From positions 124,001 through 188,000 of the forward strand of contig JAHQVT010000002.1 of assembly GCA_019634165.1 (NCBI GenBank): 64,000 nt of DNA. Direction: 5' to 3'. A program made the position numbers and the translations under genes. The notes beneath the pieces were generated by a model that worked only from the letters and a program-made list of their open reading frames with translations, had not been told where the DNA came from and searched no databases. Below, one piece after another: positions 51,771 to 60,959 of this stretch. Within the stretch, counting starts at the first letter, position 1; the number at the start of each line of letters is the position of its first letter. Source of the stretch: Rhodospirillales bacterium (GTDB taxonomy: Bacteria > Pseudomonadota > Alphaproteobacteria > Rhodospirillales > Thalassospiraceae).

Positions 51771-52676
51771 ATGGATATCAAACAGCTTAGAAGTTTCGTT
51801 CACATCGCTGAATTGGGAAGCCTGTCGCGTGCGGCCGAACGCTTAAACCTGTCGCAACCAGCCCTAAGCCGCCAACTTAACCTGCTTGAAGAAACCCTTG
51901 ATACCAAGCTTCTTGAACGCACAGGACGCGGGGTGAAGCTGACCGAAGCGGGGCAGATGCTTGCGGAACGCGCGCGCGTTATTCTGGCCGATCTTGCCCG
52001 ATTAGAAGCCGACCTATCCGCGCGGCGCAGTCAGGTTACCGGTCATGTCCATGTCGGCGTGCCGCCAAGTGCCGGGATTGTTATAACCGGTGCCTTGGTT
52101 GAAACTCTACGCGATCGCTATCCTGATCTTAATATCTCGGTCGCTGAAGATTTAACCGGGGACGTTCAGGAAGGGTTGCTTTCAGGGCGCCTGGATATCG
52201 GCATTCTACATGACGGTATGATTTCACGAAGCCTGCATGCCGAACCGCTGTGGCGTGAAGACCTGTTTTTGATCTCCCACCCGACACAGGTTGGTGAACA
52301 GGAAACCGAAATTGCCTATGAAGATGTGCTTTCCTTGCCGCTGATTATGCCAACCAACAAACACGGCCTTCGTGCAAAAATGCAGGAAGCCGCCTTTCGC
52401 GCAGGACGCCCGTTAACCCCGGTGGTTGAAGCCGATGCACTGCGTGTTTTGGTTGATCTGGTGCATCGCAATTTGGGCCATACCGTGCTGCCAAGAAGCT
52501 CGCTTGTGATGGAACTTTCCACGGGCCGTCTTAAGGCGCGGCGTATTGTCAGCCCGGAGCTATCGCGCAAGGTGATGTTGTCATGGCTGCATGACCGCCC
52601 GCTAAGTTCCGGGGCAAAGGCGGTAATTGATACGCTGCGTGATTTGGCAGGGACCATGCCGATTGACGGCAAATAG
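51771..52676 (+). CDS. LysR-family transcriptional regulator
   Basis: 301 residues. N-terminal HTH: MDIKQLRSFVHIAELGSLSRAAERLNLSQPALSRQLN, followed by the linker helix and a two-lobed effector domain from about residue 90 (HVHVGVPPSAGIVITGALV). The HTH resembles the Nac/Cbl/CynR branch. I chose the ATG at 51771 because the canonical LysR start MDIKQLRSF is there, 8 bases after AAGG. It probably controls the divergent EamA gene. Confidence 0.92.
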   Translation: MDIKQLRSFVHIAELGSLSRAAERLNLSQPALSRQLNLLEETLDTKLLERTGRGVKLTEAGQMLAERARVILADLARLEADLSARRSQVTGHVHVGVPPSAGIVITGALVETLRDRYPDLNISVAEDLTGDVQEGLLSGRLDIGILHDGMISRSLHAEPLWREDLFLISHPTQVGEQETEIAYEDVLSLPLIMPTNKHGLRAKMQEAAFRAGRPLTPVVEADALRVLVDLVHRNLGHTVLPRSSLVMELSTGRLKARRIVSPELSRKVMLSWLHDRPLSSGAKAVIDTLRDLAGTMPIDGK

Positions 52677-52708
52677 GCTTCCCCACACATACCAAGACCC
52701 AACCACAC

Positions 52709-52745
52709 AAAAGCCCGACCGGAACATCATCCGGTCGGGCTTTTT
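52709..52745. terminator. Bidirectional terminator between convergent genes
   Basis: AAAAGCCCGACCGG (52709-52722) pairs perfectly with CCGGTCGGGCTTTT (52731-52744), 14 bp with an 8-base loop and T/A runs on both sides. It serves the LysR gene and the convergent aldo-keto reductase gene. Confidence 0.92.
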
Positions 52746-52772
52746 AAAATATCACACAGCAAACGATGCCGA

Positions 52773-53825
52773 CTAAGCAGGTGCTTGTGAATCAGATGAC
52801 TTCTGCCACAGGTTTAACCCACCATCCGCTGCATATTTATCGATTTCGGCGAGCTCATCCTTGCTGAATTCAAGGTTATCAAGCGCATCAAGGCTGTTAT
52901 CAAGCTGCTGAACGTGACGCGCGCCAATCAAGGCCGATGTGATTTCTGGACGGCGCAATACCCACGCAATTGCCATCTGTGCCAATGTCTGGCCCCGACG
53001 TTTGGCAATCTCATTTAGCGCCCTGACCCGATCAATATTTTCCTCGGTCAACATTCCGGTCTGGAAAGAACCTTCAAGAGCCGCACGGGAATCTTCGGGC
53101 ACACCATTAAGGTATTTGTTGGTCAAAAGGCCCTGCGCCAATGGCGAGAACGCAATGCATCCCATGCCTAGTTCGCTCAAAGTATCAAGCAGACCGTCTT
53201 CGACCCAGCGGTTCATCATCGAATAGGAAGGCTGATGAATAACACAAGGCGTTCCCAAGTCTTTCAAGATTGCATGTGCCTTGCGGGTCATTTCTGGCGA
53301 ATAGGACGAAATCCCGACATATAGCGCCTTGCCTGATCGCACGATTTGATCAAGCGCGCCCATGGTTTCAGCCAACGGTGTGTCCGGGTCAACCCGATGC
53401 GAATAAAAGATATCGACATAATCAAGGCCCATACGCGACAGGCTTTGATCCAGACTGGAGATCAGATATTTGCGCGATCCCCATTCCCCAAACGGCCCTG
53501 GCCACATGCGATAGCCTGCCTTGGTCGAAATGATCAACTCATCACGGTGCTTTTTCAAATCCTGACCAAGAACCTTGCCAAAGTTTTCTTCGGCCGATCC
53601 CGGAGGCGGGCCATAGTTATTGGCCAGATCAAAGTGGAATACACCACGATCAAAAGCACGGCGGATCATGGCGCGCTGCGTCTCATAGACATCAACACCG
53701 CCAAAGTTCTGCCAAAGGCCAAGGGTGATTTTCGGCAAGATCAAACCGCTTTGACCGCAGCGGCTATAGGTTTCGTCGTCATAGCGGTTGGGGTTTGCCA
53801 TCCACTGTGCTTCGACATCAGCCAT
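52773..53825 (-). CDS. Aldo-keto reductase, YghZ/Gpr type
   Basis: 350 residues. The close match to E. coli YghZ (L-glyceraldehyde 3-phosphate reductase) includes MANPNRYDDETYSRCGQSGL, FDLANNYGPPPGSAEENFG with the catalytic Asp/Tyr, ISTKAGYRMWPGPFGEWGSR with the Lys, YVDIFYSHRVDPDTPL with the His, and IHQPSYSMMNRW. The TIM-barrel enzyme uses NADPH to reduce aldehydes, including toxic triose or methylglyoxal-type compounds. It is about 10 residues longer at the N-terminus than YghZ. Confidence 0.92.
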   Translation of the reverse strand: MADVEAQWMANPNRYDDETYSRCGQSGLILPKITLGLWQNFGGVDVYETQRAMIRRAFDRGVFHFDLANNYGPPPGSAEENFGKVLGQDLKKHRDELIISTKAGYRMWPGPFGEWGSRKYLISSLDQSLSRMGLDYVDIFYSHRVDPDTPLAETMGALDQIVRSGKALYVGISSYSPEMTRKAHAILKDLGTPCVIHQPSYSMMNRWVEDGLLDTLSELGMGCIAFSPLAQGLLTNKYLNGVPEDSRAALEGSFQTGMLTEENIDRVRALNEIAKRRGQTLAQMAIAWVLRRPEITSALIGARHVQQLDNSLDALDNLEFSKDELAEIDKYAADGGLNLWQKSSDSQAPA

Positions 53826-53925
53826 GTCTTCCTCCTGTTATCAGCAGCGGTTTTCCGCTTTCATTGAATCGATCCAATAAACCCTTCTTACGTCATTCCA
53901 TCGCACTTGTCAGTGACCAATGGGC

Positions 53926-53957
53926 GAAAAAGCCGCCCATTTGACGAGGCGGCTTTT
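53926..53957 (-). terminator. Terminator of the aminopeptidase gene
   Basis: AAAAGCCGCC (53928-53937) pairs with GGCGGCTTTT (53948-53957), loop of 10. On the minus strand the stem ends in TTTTT, about 30 bases after the stop codon at 53989. Confidence 0.8.
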
Positions 53958-53988
53958 GTTTTTCACATCGCGGTAAGGCTTCGCGAAA

Positions 53989-56013
53989 TCATAGGCGTTT
54001 CTTTTTAATCGGTGCCGTTGCCTTTTGTAGCCATTCAAGATGATCTTCATCAAGATCATCGGCATACATGGCATAAACCTGCGCGTGGTAATCATTAAGC
54101 CACTGAAGCTCATCCGTCGTCATAAGTTCCGGATCAATCAGTTTGCGTTCAATCGGCGAGAAGGTAAGAGTTTCAAAACCCAGCATCTCGCGGTCTGCAC
54201 CGGCCGGTGCATCGATTTCCATAACCGCGATCAGGTTCTCGATCCGAATACCGTACTCGCCTTCTTTGTAAAAACCCGGCTCGTTCGACAGAACCATTCC
54301 CGGCTTCAAAGAAATCTTGTTTGGTGCCTTGGAAATGCGCTGGGGACCTTCATGCACGCCAAGATAACTGCCAACACCGTGCCCAGTGCCATGGTCAAAA
54401 TCAAGACCAGCTTCCCAAAGCGGCATGCGCGCCAGTGTGTCAAGCTGCTGCCCCGTCGTACCAACCGGGAAGATCGCACGTGCAAGCGCAATGTGGCCTT
54501 TTAGGACGCGGGTAAATCGATCACGGTGTTCTTGCGACGGCTCGCCAATCACGGTGGTTCGGGTGATGTCCGTCGTACCATCCAGATATTGCCCACCGGA
54601 ATCGATCAGGAATATCTCGCCCGGTGTAAGGTTCCGGTTGCTTTCCGGCGTGTTGCGATAGTGGCAAAGAGCGCCATTTGGACCGCTGCCTGGAATGGTT
54701 TCAAAGCTGGAATCACGGAACAAAGGATCTTCGGCACGCAGCGATAACAATTTATCCGCTGCCGCACGTTCATCAACGCTGCCGTCAAATGCAGTTTCAT
54801 CAAGCCATTTGAAGTACCGAATAATCTTTTCGCCATCGCGTCGATGTGCTTTGCGTGAACCTTCAAGTTCAACGTCGTTCTTGCATGCCTTGGGCAAGGC
54901 CACCGGGTCCCGGCCGACACGCACCGTTGCACCAGCCTTTGCCAGTTGCATCCGCAACCAATCGCCTGCTGTTGCCTCGTCAAGTCGCACAGACTGATTA
55001 CCCAAGGCTTTTAGCGCATCACCAAGTTCTTCTGGTGCACGCAACGTCGCTTCGCCTGATAGCCACTCAACCGTTTCGTCCGCAATTTTCCGCGCATCCA
55101 TGAACAGTTCGACCGACGCATCGTCATGGATAATCGCATATCCAAGGGCAAGCGGGGTTTGGGGGACATCAGCACCACGGATATTTAAAAGCCACGCAAT
55201 GCTATCAGGAGCCGAGAGGATCGCACTATCACATGAAATCCGCGCAAGAAGCCCGGCAACCTGACTGCGCTTATCCGCACTGGATTTTCCGGCATACTCC
55301 AATGGGTGCGGGCGTACCGGCCCAAGCGGCATGGCAGGCTGGGCATCCCAAAGCGCATCAATCGGGTTGATTTCAACCGCAACCAGTTCAGCACCAATAC
55401 CTTCACACGCCGTCCGCAGATGGTTGGCCTGCTGCACAGTATGCAGCCACGGATCATAGGCCAGCTTCTGACCGGATTTCAGATTGTCATGCAACCAGCC
55501 AACGACAGGTTCATCGACTAAATGGCAATATTCAAATTGGTCGCGGTCGACCTGTTGGCGCACTTGAATGGTATAACGACCATCAACAAAGATCGCTGCC
55601 TTTTCAGCCAGAACCACTGCAGCACCAGCAGACCCGGTAAAGCCGGTCAGCCACGCAAGGCGTTCGGCCCGTGCGGGTACGTTTTCGCCCTGATGTTCAT
55701 CCGCGCGCGGAACAATGAAGCCATCAAGCCCCTTAGCTGCAAGATAAGATCTTAGTGACGCAACGCGTTGGGCTGCATCAAACCCGTCTTTGGCCATTTT
55801 AAAAAGCGGCTTGCGTTCATCGCGCAATGCAAGCAAAGCGGCTTTAAGCGCGTCATCAGGATTTTTGCAGATCAGGTCAATCCAGTCGCTGCGGGTATCC
55901 CCATCAGCAGCGGCAAGAACGCCATCAACCAGATCAATGACAGCGCTAACATCCTTGTCGACATTGTTGTTCGCAAGCAGTGCAGCAAGTTCGGCATCAC
56001 TGGAAATGGTCAT
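53989..56013 (-). CDS. pepP: Aminopeptidase P (Xaa-Pro aminopeptidase, M24B)
   Basis: 674 residues, the large three-domain form (XPNPEP1-like). Two creatinase-like N-terminal domains (GLDGFIVPRADEHQGENVP onward; LLARISCDSAILSAPDSIAWLLN) precede the pita-bread catalytic domain with all metal ligands: Asp in FLIDSGGQY, Asp in GTTDITRT, His in DFDHGTGHGVG, Glu in VLSNEPGFY and Glu in GIRIENLI. It cleaves residues before proline in peptides, in the cytoplasm. The first 75 residues form an extra acidic helical segment not typical of the family. Confidence 0.95.
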   Translation of the reverse strand: MTISSDAELAALLANNNVDKDVSAVIDLVDGVLAAADGDTRSDWIDLICKNPDDALKAALLALRDERKPLFKMAKDGFDAAQRVASLRSYLAAKGLDGFIVPRADEHQGENVPARAERLAWLTGFTGSAGAAVVLAEKAAIFVDGRYTIQVRQQVDRDQFEYCHLVDEPVVGWLHDNLKSGQKLAYDPWLHTVQQANHLRTACEGIGAELVAVEINPIDALWDAQPAMPLGPVRPHPLEYAGKSSADKRSQVAGLLARISCDSAILSAPDSIAWLLNIRGADVPQTPLALGYAIIHDDASVELFMDARKIADETVEWLSGEATLRAPEELGDALKALGNQSVRLDEATAGDWLRMQLAKAGATVRVGRDPVALPKACKNDVELEGSRKAHRRDGEKIIRYFKWLDETAFDGSVDERAAADKLLSLRAEDPLFRDSSFETIPGSGPNGALCHYRNTPESNRNLTPGEIFLIDSGGQYLDGTTDITRTTVIGEPSQEHRDRFTRVLKGHIALARAIFPVGTTGQQLDTLARMPLWEAGLDFDHGTGHGVGSYLGVHEGPQRISKAPNKISLKPGMVLSNEPGFYKEGEYGIRIENLIAVMEIDAPAGADREMLGFETLTFSPIERKLIDPELMTTDELQWLNDYHAQVYAMYADDLDEDHLEWLQKATAPIKKKRL

Positions 56014-56258
56014 GAATATCCTCTTTTTAAAATCGCGGGGCAGCTAGACCTATGTAAGGGTTATTCCTGATAAGGCGCAAGCCTCAAAGGAAGCGCGACG
56101 ATTTTATGTCATTTTTTCATTAAGTTACACTGCACATGCGTCAAGCGAATGAATGCGTTGCAAGCTTCGCAATACAAATTAGTGAAAGTTTAACTTATTA
56201 CATCTCCGTGACAAAAAGATGACCCGTCGGGACGTCAATTTGCAGGAGACCATGAACG

Positions 56259-56450
56259 GTGATCCGTTTTCCTATTACTGCCCTGAGTGTCGTACAATCT
56301 CGTCGTCGTCAGACGGCCTATGATGGCCTTGAGCGCCTGACCCTTGGTCAAAGAGCTGCACTTGGTCTTGATACAGGCCCTGCCCATCTGACAGACGATG
56401 TTTCTGACCGGTCCCCATCCGGAACAGAAGACACCAAGGGTATGGATTGA
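56259..56450 (+). CDS. Small basic-to-acidic protein, DUF1127-like
   Basis: 63 residues from a GTG at 56259, ten bases after AGGAG. The core QSRRRQTAYDGLERLTLGQRAALGLDTG loosely resembles DUF1127 proteins (an Arg-rich start, then a helix ending in a leucine-glycine motif), small regulators of RNA and metabolism in alphaproteobacteria. The C-terminus is acidic. A competing 23-codon frame starts at an ATG three bases after AGGAG. The unit has its own promoter region and terminators, which supports that something small is expressed here. Confidence 0.5.
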   Translation: MIRFPITALSVVQSRRRQTAYDGLERLTLGQRAALGLDTGPAHLTDDVSDRSPSGTEDTKGMD

Positions 56451-56496
56451 AGGATCAGTCCCGCCCGAATTGGTTTTTTGCTATATGACGAAGCGC

Positions 56497-56583
56497 AAGA
56501 TCACGGTTCATGATCTTAGCGGTATTTTTTGTCTCTTCCCTCTGAAACGGCCCTGCTCCTCCACAGCAGGGCCGTTTCTTTTT
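56497..56583 (+). terminator. Hairpins after the small ORF
   Basis: A strong terminator: AAACGGCCCTGCT (56545-56557) pairs perfectly with AGCAGGGCCGTTT (56565-56577), followed by CTTTTT. About 40 bases before it a second short inverted repeat (AAGATCA at 56497, TGATCTT at 56511, loop of 7) followed by a T run may act as a minor stop. Confidence 0.88.
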
Positions 56584-56643
56584 GACCACAGCCAATCATT
56601 CGCGCCATAGTAGCCAAAACAACAAGACGATTTCGGAGTGGCT

Positions 56644-57381
56644 ATGACGAAAACAATCCTTATTACCGGCGGATCACGCGGTATCGGGCGGGCAACTGCT
56701 GTGCTTTTTGCCCGCAAGGGATGGAATATTGCCCTTAGCTTTGTCGGCAATCAAGAAAGTGCGGATGAAACTTGTGCGCTGTGCGAACGTGCAGGCGTTA
56801 CAGGCAATGCGTTTGCCCGCAAATGTGATGTGCGCGATGAAAACAGTGTCATTGATTTCTTCAACACCGTACGTGACCGGTTTGGCGCGATAAACGGTGT
56901 CGTCAATAATGCCGGAATTGTCGCCCCACAAAGCACGCTTGCCGATATGGATATTGGCCGCATGAAGGATGTCTTTGATACCAACATCCTTGGCGCCTAT
57001 CTGGTCGCACGCGAAGCCGCCAGAACCCTTCATTCGGGGACTGCGATTGTCAATGTGTCCTCGATGGCAGCAAAACTGGGCTCCCCCGGCGAATATGTCG
57101 ATTATGCAGGATCAAAGGGCGCGATTGACACTTTGACGATCGGACTTGCCAAGGAACTTGGCCCCATGGGAATTCGGGTTAATGCCGTGCGACCTGGCAT
57201 CATTGACACCGAAATTCATGCCAGCGTTGGTCGTCCGGAACGGATCGCGGAACTGGGGCCTAATTGCCCGCTCGGTCGCCCTGGCGATCCAGAGGAAGTC
57301 GCAAACAGCATCTACTGGCTCATATCAAAAGACGCATCCTATGTCACAGGTAGCATCCTTGATGTATCAGGCGGTCGATAA
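56644..57381 (+). CDS. SDR-family oxidoreductase (YgfF-like)
   Basis: 245 residues, classical short-chain dehydrogenase. NAD(P) loop TGGSRGIGRATAV, VVNNAGI, catalytic Ser in VNVSSMAAKLGSPGEYVDYAGSKGAIDT with the Tyr and Lys (YxxxK reads YAGSK), then VRPGIIDTEIH and SYVTGSILDVSGG. It resembles E. coli YgfF, a putative glucose dehydrogenase-like enzyme; substrate not certain. The ATG at 56644 follows GGAG at 5 bases. Confidence 0.9.
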   Translation: MTKTILITGGSRGIGRATAVLFARKGWNIALSFVGNQESADETCALCERAGVTGNAFARKCDVRDENSVIDFFNTVRDRFGAINGVVNNAGIVAPQSTLADMDIGRMKDVFDTNILGAYLVAREAARTLHSGTAIVNVSSMAAKLGSPGEYVDYAGSKGAIDTLTIGLAKELGPMGIRVNAVRPGIIDTEIHASVGRPERIAELGPNCPLGRPGDPEEVANSIYWLISKDASYVTGSILDVSGGR

Positions 57382-57388
57382 TCTTGGG

Positions 57389-60300
57389 TTACTCGGCAAT
57401 TACCTCAGATGGGGTCTTCTGGCCAAACACTGATGCCAGCGCATCGTGCAACTCAACGGCATCAATCGGCTTTGCCAAAATGCACGTGACACCCAATTCA
57501 TGATAAGAGGCGACAACATCATCTGATGCATAGCCCGTCATGACGACGACCGGGATTGTGTTGTTTGCCTGACGCAGCATCTCGACAAGTTTAACGCCTG
57601 TCACCTTGGGCATGGTCTGATCTGTTAGCAGCCCAACAAAATCGGCATCCTTTGCACTAAGTGCCTTAAATGCTTCACCGCCGTCGGTAAATGTTTCGAC
57701 CGAATAGCCGATCCTCTCTAACATCCGCGAGCAAAGCTTAAGGTTCTTTTCTTCGTCATCCACAACTGCAATTCGTCCGCTTTCACTTGTCTCTCTCTTG
57801 GAAATGACACGTTCGCAGTCTTCAATTTCGCGGTCATGTTCAGGCAACAGGATTGAGAAGCGTGTGCCCTGTCCTAGTCTGCTATAAACCGATATTTCCC
57901 CCTTATGGCCAGCAATGATGCCATGCACTGTCGAAAGCCCCAAGCCCGTCCCTTTGCCGGGTTCCTTGGTGGTAAAGAACGGGTCAAATATCTTCTTTGC
58001 CGTTTCGTCATCCATGCCTGATCCATTATCAATCACACTGATCCGGATGTAACGTCCGGGGCTCAGCAATGGATGCATCTCAAGACTTTCGTCGGTTATT
58101 TCAAATGGCCCTGCTTCCACACGAATTTCGCCCTGTTCGTTCACCGCGTGATAGGCATTTGTAATCAGGTTCATCAAGCACTGATCAAGCTGGGTAGCAT
58201 TGCCCAAGACCGTCAGCGGCATTGGATCGATTTCTGTCAAAAGCGATACGGTTGATGGCAAAGACCCACGGGCAAAACGGGCTGCCCCCTTGATCATTAT
58301 TGCAACATCAATTGGGGACCGTTCCGTTTCCGAGTTCCGGCTAAATGACAAGATTTGCCGAACAAGATCACGTGCACGATCAGCACCCTGACGAATTTCC
58401 ATCACATCTTCACGTACCGGAGAATCTTCTGGCAAGTCGGAGTAAATTAATTCGGCATACCCACTGATCGGTTGCAGGATATTGTTGAAGTCATGGGCAA
58501 TCCCCCCTGCCAGAACACCAATTGTTTCCATACGCTGAGAATGACGAAGCTGCTGTTCGAGTTTCTCTCGTTTGCGTTCTTCTTGTAGGCGTTGAAGTTC
58601 GGCGGATGCACGTGCAGCAAAAACTTCAACAATTGATTGCGCCAATTCGGGGTCAGAAATCGGATCCTCGGATACCGTTACCATGACACCAATTGGGTTT
58701 CCTTCTTTGCTATAAAGTGCTGCGCCGACATAGCCGCGAATATCAAGATCGGTTACGGGGCGCACGCCGACGGCATGCTCACGGAAATTATCGGGGCACA
58801 CAAATACACCGTTTTTAACAACCCGTTCTGCCGCCGAGTTCTTAAGTTCAAAATCCAGACCTTTTCGGGAACTATCCGCACAATAATATGCGACCGATTT
58901 TACCCGACCGTTTTCGATGGCAGCAACATGGCAATAGAACATGCCAAGGACTTCACACATGACCTTTGTAAGGTTTTCGAAGAAGTCGCTTCCCACCTGA
59001 TAGCGGATACCGCGATAAATTGAATCCAGCGTTTCCTGATACCGCTGTTGTTCAGTCACATCGAGGGCAAAACTAGCAATACAGTCAAGCTTACCATTGG
59101 TATCAAAGATCGGACTTTCATACCACTCACACACCAATTTCTTACCGCTGCGTGTGACGTTTTCGAAACGATTATTCACACTGGTTCGGGTGTCCATGAT
59201 TTCTTCGACCAACCCGCTCAGACGGGCACGATCATCTTTGGGCACAATCATTTCCAGCCGCTTACCGACGAATTCTTCTGCGCTAAAGCCAAATAATCGG
59301 CAGGCGGTGTCATTGACTTCGATGATTGTTCGATCTGGCGTCCAATACAACACACCAATCTTGGCATTGTTGAAATGCGCACGCAGACGGCGCTGATTGG
59401 CTTCAAGGTCGCCTTTGGCACGTTCAAGGTCATGACGATAGCGGATCCGTTCGGTAACATCCCGGCAACTGATACGAATACCGATATTTGCCCCATCGCC
59501 ATCGACAATCGGCTGCCATGACATGGTAATACCGACTTTAGTGCCGTTCTTGTGCAAGGCAGTGAATTCTCGATCATTACCCGAAAGACCAGAAAGCCCT
59601 TCTTCAAGGTAATGGCTGACACGATCACGGTCATCACTGGCGACCATTGGCATGGGGTAATTTTCAAGGCCCATGCATTCGTCAACAGAATAGCCCAAAA
59701 TGCGTTCAACCGCCGGGTTAACCCAAACAAGTTTCCCTTCTGGAGAAACCCAGCTTTCCCAATCATACGTGTAATTGGCAACCGCTTCGAACCGGCGGCG
59801 GGAATAGTTGACCTTTTCGTCCGCCTCCATCACCGATTTGATACCAGCAGCGGCCGCAAGCAATCCACCAGCCATATGGGCAAAAACAATTTCTTCCGGA
59901 CGCCAGGCGCGCGTTCGCCCGACGGTCTCAAAACACAAAACCCCCATCCGCCCAGCAACCGAAATCAACGACACATCAAGCATCGCGCGGATGTTTAATG
60001 GTATTAAATAGTGTTCGGCAAACTCCGAAGTCCGTGGATCTTTAACAGCGTCTTCTGCATCAATGGCTTCGCCGGTTTCAAGGGCTGCAAAATAACGCGG
60101 CATCTCCGCCCGTTTTAAAACCAGCCCTTCGTGACTTGCTGTTAAGTCGTTGGCATCAAACAATCCAAGGCAGGCAACATCACCGTCATCATTTTGCATC
60201 CACAAACTGGCCCGGTCGCACTTCATCAGTTCGGCAAACTGCTGCAGACTAGGGCGGAAAGAAATGTTCTCGACCTGATCAAGTGCCGAAAAATGGTTTG

Positions 60301-60940
60301 CAACCTCTGCTGCACTGACACGGATTTGTTCAAGGAAATTCTTTCCTGACAAAAGTTCGTTTTCAGATCGCAACTGATCAAGGCTAAGCTGCAGCAACGC
60401 TTGGCGCATCCAGATCACCCCAACCACAACAGCCGAACTCATCCAGGCATAGCCAAACAGTGTTGAAATCCAGACGGGCAACGTATGGGGAACCATCCCG
60501 GCGTCATTAATCAGAAAATCATCAAATCCATAGATGCGTTGGGCGCCAACACAGATGATCGTGAAGGCACAAAACAACGCATAGCGGAATGTCCGTGACA
60601 GCGGAGAAAACAGTGCAACCGTTACCGTCGAAACAATCATCAATGCCATGCCACTGGCCGGGGAAAACATCACGATGAAAAGCAGCGACAGCACTGTCAT
60701 AGCCCCGACGATCACGCGGGCCTTTGTTCCGGTTTCAAGCCTACGTCGCAAAGCAAGGCTTGTCGCAACGCTTAAAAAGACTGCAATCTGGATTATTTCA
60801 GCAAGCCAGAAATCTTGCCCTGTTTCACGAAATACCGACGCAAGAAGTGCTGGGAAACCAGCAATAGTCATTACCAGCAACATGAAATCGGCGACGCGAT
60901 TTCGTGTTCGGCGTAAAATGACCTCTACATTCTTATGCAT
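57389..60940 (-). CDS. Hybrid sensor histidine kinase (membrane, GAF, PAS, PAS, GAF, HisKA, HATPase, receiver)
   Basis: 1183 residues. Up to six membrane helices at about 18-180, a GAF domain at about 205-375, two PAS domains at about 385-505 and 515-640, a second GAF-like domain at about 655-800, dimerisation helix with phospho-acceptor His816 (GGIAHDFNNILQPISG), ATPase domain with N box LDQCLMNLITNAYHAV and G boxes (VIDNGSGM, GKGTGLGLSTVHGI), and a C-terminal receiver domain with phospho-acceptor Asp1107 (LLTDQTMPKVTG). It most likely senses an internal or membrane-related signal and passes phosphate to the HD-GYP regulator encoded 20 bases upstream on the same strand. Confidence 0.95.
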   Translation of the reverse strand: MHKNVEVILRRTRNRVADFMLLVMTIAGFPALLASVFRETGQDFWLAEIIQIAVFLSVATSLALRRRLETGTKARVIVGAMTVLSLLFIVMFSPASGMALMIVSTVTVALFSPLSRTFRYALFCAFTIICVGAQRIYGFDDFLINDAGMVPHTLPVWISTLFGYAWMSSAVVVGVIWMRQALLQLSLDQLRSENELLSGKNFLEQIRVSAAEVANHFSALDQVENISFRPSLQQFAELMKCDRASLWMQNDDGDVACLGLFDANDLTASHEGLVLKRAEMPRYFAALETGEAIDAEDAVKDPRTSEFAEHYLIPLNIRAMLDVSLISVAGRMGVLCFETVGRTRAWRPEEIVFAHMAGGLLAAAAGIKSVMEADEKVNYSRRRFEAVANYTYDWESWVSPEGKLVWVNPAVERILGYSVDECMGLENYPMPMVASDDRDRVSHYLEEGLSGLSGNDREFTALHKNGTKVGITMSWQPIVDGDGANIGIRISCRDVTERIRYRHDLERAKGDLEANQRRLRAHFNNAKIGVLYWTPDRTIIEVNDTACRLFGFSAEEFVGKRLEMIVPKDDRARLSGLVEEIMDTRTSVNNRFENVTRSGKKLVCEWYESPIFDTNGKLDCIASFALDVTEQQRYQETLDSIYRGIRYQVGSDFFENLTKVMCEVLGMFYCHVAAIENGRVKSVAYYCADSSRKGLDFELKNSAAERVVKNGVFVCPDNFREHAVGVRPVTDLDIRGYVGAALYSKEGNPIGVMVTVSEDPISDPELAQSIVEVFAARASAELQRLQEERKREKLEQQLRHSQRMETIGVLAGGIAHDFNNILQPISGYAELIYSDLPEDSPVREDVMEIRQGADRARDLVRQILSFSRNSETERSPIDVAIMIKGAARFARGSLPSTVSLLTEIDPMPLTVLGNATQLDQCLMNLITNAYHAVNEQGEIRVEAGPFEITDESLEMHPLLSPGRYIRISVIDNGSGMDDETAKKIFDPFFTTKEPGKGTGLGLSTVHGIIAGHKGEISVYSRLGQGTRFSILLPEHDREIEDCERVISKRETSESGRIAVVDDEEKNLKLCSRMLERIGYSVETFTDGGEAFKALSAKDADFVGLLTDQTMPKVTGVKLVEMLRQANNTIPVVVMTGYASDDVVASYHELGVTCILAKPIDAVELHDALASVFGQKTPSEVIAE

Positions 60941-60959
60941 ACGTTACACGTTCCTGTTC

